Assembly (NCBI GenBank): GCA_021784375.1
Contig: JAJXSV010000160.1
Coordinates: forward strand, 1-5,689
Length of the DNA: 5,689 nt
Direction of reading: 5' to 3'
Source of the DNA: Actinomycetes bacterium
GTDB taxonomy: Bacteria; Actinomycetota; Actinomycetes; S36-B12; UBA5976
Below are positions 1-5,689 of this stretch, one piece after another (the stretch's first letter is position 1; every line of letters begins with the position of its first letter). The notes under the pieces were generated by a model, which was not told the DNA's origin, ran no database searches, and saw nothing but the letters and a program-made list of their open reading frames with translations. Both the position numbers and the translations under genes were made by a program.

Positions 1-368
1 TCCTGCTGGGTCTTGTTGAAGCGGTGCACCTCGTCGACGAACAGGACGGTGCCGCGCTGGTACACCTCGCGCTCCGCCTTGGCCCGCTCCACCACTTCGC
101 GGACGTCCTTCACGCCTGCCGTGATGGCGGACAACTCCACATACCTGCGCCCTGACACCTGGGCGGCGATGTTCGCGATGGTGGTCTTGCCCGTGCCCGG
201 GGGCCCCCAGAGGATGACGGAGACCTCGCTGGTGCCGTCCAGCAGTCGACGCAGGGGCAGTCCCGGCCCCAGCAGGTGCTCCTGGCCGACGAATTCGTCC
301 GCGGAACGCGGTCGCATCCGCACGGCGAGCGGCGCCGTGCCGGGGAACTGCGAGAAGAGGTCGCTCAT
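1..368 (-). CDS. rarA: Replication-associated recombination protein A (RarA/MgsA), 5' part, cut by window edge
   Basis: The first 122 residues are visible; the family is normally about 420-450 residues, so the rest lies beyond the left edge. I translated this frame by hand. It opens [20 protein letters not shown], followed by the family signature [12 protein letters not shown]. Walker A (GPPGTGKT) is at residues 55-62 and Walker B ([12 protein letters not shown]) at about 108-119; the VDE-H-RFNK-QQ form is typical of RarA/MgsA/WRNIP1 and separates it from RuvB and DnaX. Family members are cytoplasmic AAA+ ATPases that act at stalled replication forks and interact with single-strand binding protein. 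The ATG (366-368) shares its A with the TGA of the upstream protease gene (TGATG), and only a weak AGG precedes it, so translational coupling is likely. The visible part shows no damage. Family assignment is firm; any link in function with the protease is unknown. Confidence 0.93.
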   Translation of the reverse strand, partial: MSDLFSQFPGTAPLAVRMRPRSADEFVGQEHLLGPGLPLRRLLDGTSEVSVILWGPPGTGKTTIANIAAQVSGRRYVELSAITAGVKDVREVVERAKAEREVYQRGTVLFVDEVHRFNKTQQ

Positions 369-2677
369 CAGGCCTGCGGTTCAGGCGCTTCCACGAACAC
401 GGCCTGGGGCAGATCGGGCAGTCGCGGTGGGCGCTCATGACGGATGCGGTGCGCCTCCACAGCGGCGCGGTGGTAGTCCTCGAGTTGGCGTCGGAACTCC
501 TCGGACGCATAGGCCCGACCGTCCACCACCGGTCCCTTGCGTCCCTCGATCACGGCCGCGACATCGTCGCCGGAGATGGTCGAATGCGTCTCCAGTGCGT
601 GCGTCACGGCGAGCACCTCGCCGCGGTGCTGCGACAGCAACTGCTCGGTGCGGTGGTAGAGCTCCCCCAGGCGACGCTCCACCTCGTCCGCGATGCCACC
701 CTCCCACGACAGGCCCTGCACCAGCGGGACACCGTTCGGAAGCAGGCCCGAATTCGCCAGCATGCTCGCGTTGTAGGCGCGCAGTTGGCTACCCATGGCA
801 TGCGAGAGCAGCGAACGGGTGAGGATCGCCGTGGCCTGCGCCATGTCCCCGCCCACACCCTGCGTGTGGTCACCCTCGTAGAACAGGCGCTCCCCCACGA
901 GCGAGGCCAGGAAGGTCATGACGTCGACCTCGACCTCGCTCCTCCATTGCACGAAGCGGTCCTCGATGGGGATGGGTGACACGAATCCACCCACGTCACC
1001 GCGCCGTTCGATGGTGGCCACGTCGATGATCGACGTGTGCTGCAACTGGTACATGGCGACCGCATGGCAGGCCTCGTGCAGCGCCACGCTGTGCCGCTCG
1101 CGATCCACGTAGGCGCCACCGTCCGGCAAGCCGTGCTGCTTCAACGACTTGGCCTTGATGACATCGGCATAGGTCACGGTGTCGCGGCCATCGCGGATCG
1201 CGAGCACGAGCGCCTCGTTCACGGTGTCCTTGATGCTGGCACCGGTCGCGTACGGCGACACCATGGCCAGTCGATCGATCTCGTCATCGGTGAGGTTGTG
1301 CTCGATGCGCCGCAGGTAGTTCCGGTAGGTCTCGACCCGACCGTCCTTGGTGGGATAGCCCACCCGGTACGAGCGGTCGATGCGACCGGGGCGGAGGAGC
1401 GCCGGGTCGAGTGAGTCGGGCATGTTCGTCGCCATCATCACCAGGATGCGGTACTTCGGAGGGTGCTTTGGCCGGATTCCCAGCACGCGTCGCACCACGC
1501 GATTCATGAAGCCACGCGGCTTGGTGAGGCCCGACAGTTCAGTGAGCAGCGCCTGCAAGGTGCCGTCGAAGGAACGGCCACCACCCATCCCGGGCATCAC
1601 GACCTGACGCGGGTCCTCGGCCAGGGCCGCCCGGGCCTGGTCGGACACGAAGTAGGCGCCATTGCACCCCACCGGGGCCGATGCATGGAACCCGGACATG
1701 GCATCACGACGCATCTGTGACACCTGGCCACCGCGAGAGCCGAGCGTGTCTGCCTCGTCGAAGAACACGATGACGCCGCCGTAGCGCAGCGACAGCTTGC
1801 GCAACTTGCGGAAGAGGCCCTTCACCTTGAGCACGCCGATGCCGAAGAACATGTTGACGAACGCGCCCGGATCCACGAACACGTACGGACGGCCCGTCTC
1901 CCCTGCCACTGCCTCGGCCATCAGCGTTTTGCCCGTGCCCGGGGGTCCCCAGAGCAGGATGCCACCGGGAACGTGGCCTCCTCGGTCCTCGATCGCCTCG
2001 GGGTTCTCAAGGAACAGGATGTTCTCCTTGATGCGCTCGAGCACCCGGTCCTGGCCCCATACGTCGGTGAAACGGGTGCGCACGTCGTCCGGCATGTAGA
2101 CGTCGATGCCGCCACGCGACATGAACCAGAAGATGGCGACGAACTGGATGATCGCCACGAACATGTAGAAGACGATCTGCAGCAGGTACGGCATCCCCTG
2201 CACGATGAGTTGTGGCGCAGTCACCACCGCTTCGATGGGCGAGGTACCGATGAATGCACCGGTGACGGCCGCCGCCACGTACAGGACGATCGTCCAACGG
2301 AGGAAGCGGGCCACGCGGAAGCGCGTCCAGGGCCGCACACGCATGACACGGCGGTCGCTGCGCTCGAAGATGCCACGCCAGAACAGGTAGTAGCCCGAAC
2401 TCCGTTCAGTCAGGACGAAGTGGATCTGGCGGACGAGTTCCAGCACCGCGAGCATGGTGAGGAATGCACCGGGCGCCGTGAACAGGCTGTTGTACAGCGC
2501 ATCGCCCACCGGCTCGATGGGGTTGGTCGCCACCGTGCTCCAGAAGACCAGGCCCAGCAGGATGAGCCACAGGCACTCGAGCTTGACGCGGTCCCACCAG
2601 TCGAGCGGCTTGCGCGTGCTCCGGTCCTCATCGCGCACACGCGAGGTGAAGGCCGAGCTGCCGATGTCGTTAGCCAC
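368..2677 (-). CDS. FtsH-like membrane AAA+ zinc metalloprotease (peptidase family M41), divergent
   Basis: A 769-residue predicted membrane protease. Hydrophobic segments lie at about residues 34-51, 68-89, 128-146 and 162-186. The loop at 90-127 is rich in arginine, so both termini and the ATPase should be cytoplasmic. AAA module: Walker A GPPGTGKT 244-251, pore loop MFFGIG 276-281, Walker B VFFDEAD 304-310, sensor 1 N418, and second region of homology [13 protein letters not shown] 423-435 with arginine fingers R429 and R432. Protease module: zinc motif HEACH 534-538 and D611 in GGDMAQAT as the likely third ligand. All catalytic residues are therefore present. Compared with E. coli FtsH (about 644 residues), it lacks a periplasmic domain of normal size and has extra sequence at about 319-368 and 383-408. 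The C-terminus is proline-rich. The GTG start is supported by AAGGAG four bases upstream and overlaps the lipoprotein gene by 8 bases. It is probably a paralogue and not the housekeeping ftsH, which I would expect elsewhere in the genome. By family, it would extract and degrade membrane or cytoplasmic proteins; its substrates are unknown. Confidence 0.88.
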   Translation of the reverse strand: MANDIGSSAFTSRVRDEDRSTRKPLDWWDRVKLECLWLILLGLVFWSTVATNPIEPVGDALYNSLFTAPGAFLTMLAVLELVRQIHFVLTERSSGYYLFWRGIFERSDRRVMRVRPWTRFRVARFLRWTIVLYVAAAVTGAFIGTSPIEAVVTAPQLIVQGMPYLLQIVFYMFVAIIQFVAIFWFMSRGGIDVYMPDDVRTRFTDVWGQDRVLERIKENILFLENPEAIEDRGGHVPGGILLWGPPGTGKTLMAEAVAGETGRPYVFVDPGAFVNMFFGIGVLKVKGLFRKLRKLSLRYGGVIVFFDEADTLGSRGGQVSQMRRDAMSGFHASAPVGCNGAYFVSDQARAALAEDPRQVVMPGMGGGRSFDGTLQALLTELSGLTKPRGFMNRVVRRVLGIRPKHPPKYRILVMMATNMPDSLDPALLRPGRIDRSYRVGYPTKDGRVETYRNYLRRIEHNLTDDEIDRLAMVSPYATGASIKDTVNEALVLAIRDGRDTVTYADVIKAKSLKQHGLPDGGAYVDRERHSVALHEACHAVAMYQLQHTSIIDVATIERRGDVGGFVSPIPIEDRFVQWRSEVEVDVMTFLASLVGERLFYEGDHTQGVGGDMAQATAILTRSLLSHAMGSQLRAYNASMLANSGLLPNGVPLVQGLSWEGGIADEVERRLGELYHRTEQLLSQHRGEVLAVTHALETHSTISGDDVAAVIEGRKGPVVDGRAYASEEFRRQLEDYHRAAVEAHRIRHERPPRLPDLPQAVFVEAPEPQA

Positions 2678-3296
2678 GTGGCTCCTTGAACGTCAGTGAG
2701 GTGATGATGGCCCTGATGCTGGCCCGGTTGCTGCTGAAGCACCCCTGTGAGCAGCGCGCCACGAAGGCGTACACGCGGTTCCGCTTGGGTGGCAGCATGC
2801 TCACCACCTCGGTGGTCTGCAGCGTCCCTCCGCTCACGTAGGTGGCGGTCTGACGGATGCCGGTGAAGCCTGCGCGGTCCCAATGGTCGGTCGTCACGGC
2901 CGCCTTGGCCAGAGTGGTTGCGGGCACCACGAGATCGCGCAGCGCGGCGGTCACGTCGGTTCCGATCCCCTGCTGCTCCACTCCGACCAGGTCGCGCACG
3001 AAAGCGAACACGACGGGCGTCGAGGGAGGTTTGGCCGCGAACACCTGGTCCGCATCCACCGGAGCCGCCGACCAGGCCCCTTGCCACAGCACGGTCTGCC
3101 GGAAGACATTGCCGGCGTCGTCGCGCCAGCCCGTCTGCGCCTTGGTCACCTGCTTGGCCGGTACCTGCTGCCAGGCGGCGGGGAGCGCGAAGTACATGCC
3201 GTAGCCGCCGGCTGACACGTACTGGTGGCTCGGCGCGCCGCATGCACTCAGCGCCAGTGCCGCCACTGGAAGGAGCCATGCCGCACGCCTGATCAC
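2670..3296 (-). CDS. Predicted secreted lipoprotein of unknown function
   Basis: A 208-residue protein with a lipoprotein signal peptide: I-R-R at residues 2-4, a hydrophobic stretch at about 5-18, and lipobox LSAC at 16-19, so C19 should be lipidated and the mature protein held on the outer face of the membrane. The mature part starts G-A-P-S-H-Q and has G-Y-G-M-Y-F-A-L-P-A-A-W near residues 31-42. It ends in a stretch (about 191-204) ending S-L-T-F-K-E. This layout, an early LP-x-x-W strand and a late helix leading into a final strand, resembles the LpqN/PsbP-like fold of actinobacterial lipoproteins; that is a weak inference, not a recognised match. C182 and C186 (CSQGC) are the only cysteines after the lipid cysteine and could form a disulfide. 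The start is GTG, with no good Shine-Dalgarno but a possible -10 box six bases upstream. Its stop overlaps the FtsH-like gene by 8 bases, which suggests a shared job at the membrane. Confidence 0.8.
   Translation of the reverse strand: MIRRAAWLLPVAALALSACGAPSHQYVSAGGYGMYFALPAAWQQVPAKQVTKAQTGWRDDAGNVFRQTVLWQGAWSAAPVDADQVFAAKPPSTPVVFAFVRDLVGVEQQGIGTDVTAALRDLVVPATTLAKAAVTTDHWDRAGFTGIRQTATYVSGGTLQTTEVVSMLPPKRNRVYAFVARCSQGCFSSNRASIRAIITSLTFKEPRG
2682..2687 (-). promoter_or_regulatory. Ribosome binding site of the FtsH-like gene
   Basis: AAGGAG lies four bases before the GTG at 2677-2675, inside the last codons of the lipoprotein gene (Lys-Glu-Pro-Arg-Gly-stop). The spacing is short but the match is strong. 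No other start codon with a comparable site is nearby, so it decides the start and implies coupled translation of the two genes. Confidence 0.65.
3240..3296 (-). other. Lipoprotein signal peptide with lipobox LSAC
   Basis: Residues 1-19 of the lipoprotein: basic start (R3, R4), a hydrophobic core rich in Ala and Leu, then L16-S17-A18-C19. This fits cleavage by signal peptidase II before C19, with G20 next. A glycine after the cysteine raises no retention signal problem in a single-membrane organism. Confidence 0.82.
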
Positions 3297-3302
3297 GATC
3301 CC

Positions 3303-3308
3303 ACCCTA
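3303..3308 (-). promoter_or_regulatory. Candidate -10 box (TAGGGT) for a leaderless lipoprotein/protease transcript
   Basis: Read on the minus strand, TAGGGT (TANNNT type) is followed by six bases, GGGATC, and then the GTG start of the lipoprotein. In actinobacteria this spacing places transcription start on the first base of the start codon, giving a leaderless mRNA. The lack of a clear Shine-Dalgarno in front of this GTG agrees. I see no good -35 box 16-18 bases further upstream, so confidence is modest. If real, it would let the lipoprotein, protease and rarA be transcribed apart from hisS-aspS. The remaining part of the 97-base gap holds nothing else I can support. Confidence 0.35.
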
Positions 3309-3393
3309 GATGGTGACCGGAAGGCGACGGCGAGCGCGATCCGCCGCATCCGACGAACGCACGTACCCCGAACAATCACCCTCGCGGGGAGCC

Positions 3394-5148
<1,755 letters not shown>

Positions 5149-5689
5149 TTATGCCTCCAGATTGCGGACGATGGCCTGGACGAGGTCGTCCCCCGGAACC
5201 AGTTGCTGATCGCCGGTCGCCAATGATTTCAGTGGCAGCACCCCGTCCGCCAATTCGCGCTCGCCGATGATCACGGCGAAGCGGGCGCCGGAACGATCCG
5301 CAGCCTTCATGGAGCCCTTCAGCGCGCGATCCCCGAATGCCATGTCGACGCGGACCCCGGCAGCGCGCAGTCGCGCCGCCAACGTCACCGCGTAGTCCTT
5401 GGCATCCGGTCCCATGGGGACCAGGAACACATCGCAGCGCGCGGGATCCCCGACGTTGAGCCCTTCGGCCTCGCAGGCGATCATCGTGCGGTCCGTTCCC
5501 AGGCCGAACCCGATGCCGCTCAGGGTAGCGCCCCCGAGTTGCGACATCAACCCGTCGTAGCGCCCGCCACCACCGATCCCGGACTGCGCGCCGAGCATCG
5601 GGTGATCGAACTCGAAGGTGGTACGGGTGTAGTAGTCGAGGCCGCGCACGAGCCGCGGGAACTCCACGAACCGAACCTCGAGCAGGCCC
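5149..5689 (-). CDS. hisS: Histidine--tRNA ligase, 3' part, cut by window edge
   Basis: The last 179 residues of a class II histidyl-tRNA synthetase; the whole protein is normally about 420-430 residues, so the N-terminal part lies beyond the right edge. The frame stays open to the edge, starting G-L-L-E-V-R-F. Visible are the histidine-binding signature [13 protein letters not shown], the glycine-rich [11 protein letters not shown], and motif 3 as [10 protein letters not shown], whose arginine contacts ATP. From about [10 protein letters not shown] onward is the C-terminal anticodon-binding domain, with the typical [19 protein letters not shown] and VIIGERE strands. The enzyme charges tRNA(His) in the cytoplasm. 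It ends in TAA, directly followed by the aspS GTG; the hisS-aspS order is common in bacteria. No defect is seen. Confidence 0.96.
   Translation of the reverse strand, partial: GLLEVRFVEFPRLVRGLDYYTRTTFEFDHPMLGAQSGIGGGGRYDGLMSQLGGATLSGIGFGLGTDRTMIACEAEGLNVGDPARCDVFLVPMGPDAKDYAVTLAARLRAAGVRVDMAFGDRALKGSMKAADRSGARFAVIIGERELADGVLPLKSLATGDQQLVPGDDLVQAIVRNLEA
5154..5158 (-). promoter_or_regulatory. Ribosome binding site of aspS within the hisS 3' end
   Basis: GGAGG is followed by CATAA and then the GTG start of aspS. The site lies within the final Leu-Glu-Ala codons and the TAA spacer belongs to hisS. The spacing of five bases is good. It fixes the aspS start and shows that hisS and aspS share one mRNA. 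Confidence 0.75.

Noticed and set aside
187..212. A 26-base stretch that recurs at 1929-1954 with one mismatch
   Set aside because: Both copies encode the Walker A loop (L/W-G-P-P-G-T-G-K) of the two AAA+ genes. Shared protein motif plus biased codon use explains it, so it is not a mobile or regulatory repeat.
13..822. Plus-strand open frame of 269 codons over rarA and the 3' end of the protease gene
   Set aside because: The composition is Arg/Pro/Ala/Ser-rich low-complexity sequence without domain motifs, and it lies opposite two genes with clear motifs. It is an antisense shadow of high GC.
1973..2689. Plus-strand open frame of 238 codons opposite the protease N-terminal region
   Set aside because: Rich in Asp, Glu, His and Arg with no fold-like pattern; the opposite strand encodes a good membrane region. 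Shadow.
2410..3375. Minus-strand open frame of 321 codons across the lipoprotein gene and the start of the protease
   Set aside because: A different frame from the two supported genes; Arg/Ser/Gly-rich and without a signal peptide, while the supported frames give a lipobox protein and a motif-rich protease.
3366..3389. Inverted repeat CCCCG/CGGGG with a 14-base loop just after the aspS stop, a possible terminator
   Set aside because: The stem has only five pairs, the loop is long and no T-run follows on the minus strand; such pairs are expected by chance in high-GC DNA.

Overview
The window is high-GC bacterial DNA whose real genes all lie on the minus strand, close-packed and in part overlapping. 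GTG starts are common (aspS, the lipoprotein gene and the FtsH-like gene all use GTG). G/C strongly dominates third codon positions. The aspartyl-tRNA synthetase is of the nondiscriminating-looking type with the C-terminal tail seen in actinobacteria, and one gene looks as if it is read from a leaderless transcript. Together these point to a member of the Actinomycetota. I cannot name the genus from sequence alone.

In transcription order, from high to low coordinates, the layout is as follows. (1) The 3' part of hisS, histidyl-tRNA synthetase, is cut by the right edge. (2) aspS, aspartyl-tRNA synthetase, begins with GTG directly after the hisS stop and has a GGAGG ribosome binding site inside the last hisS codons. 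(3) A gap of 97 bases carries a candidate TANNNT -10 box. (4) A 208-residue predicted lipoprotein of unknown function follows. (5) A 769-residue membrane AAA+ metalloprotease of the FtsH/M41 type overlaps the lipoprotein gene by 8 bases. (6) The 5' part of rarA (mgsA), the replication-associated AAA+ ATPase, overlaps the protease stop by one base (TGATG) and is cut by the left edge.

The hisS, aspS and rarA genes are housekeeping genes of translation and replication-fork maintenance. The less ordinary part is the lipoprotein/protease pair between them. The protease keeps every residue expected for ATP hydrolysis and zinc proteolysis, but it differs from textbook FtsH in three ways: the membrane region looks like four segments with short loops instead of two segments around a periplasmic domain; the AAA module has two insertions between Walker B and sensor 1; and the zinc motif reads HEACH instead of HEAGH. 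The tight overlap with a secreted lipoprotein suggests that the two products work together at the membrane, but that is inference. I saw no tRNA, rRNA, CRISPR array, insertion sequence, prophage gene or convincing terminator. The long plus-strand open frames are antisense shadows caused by high GC.
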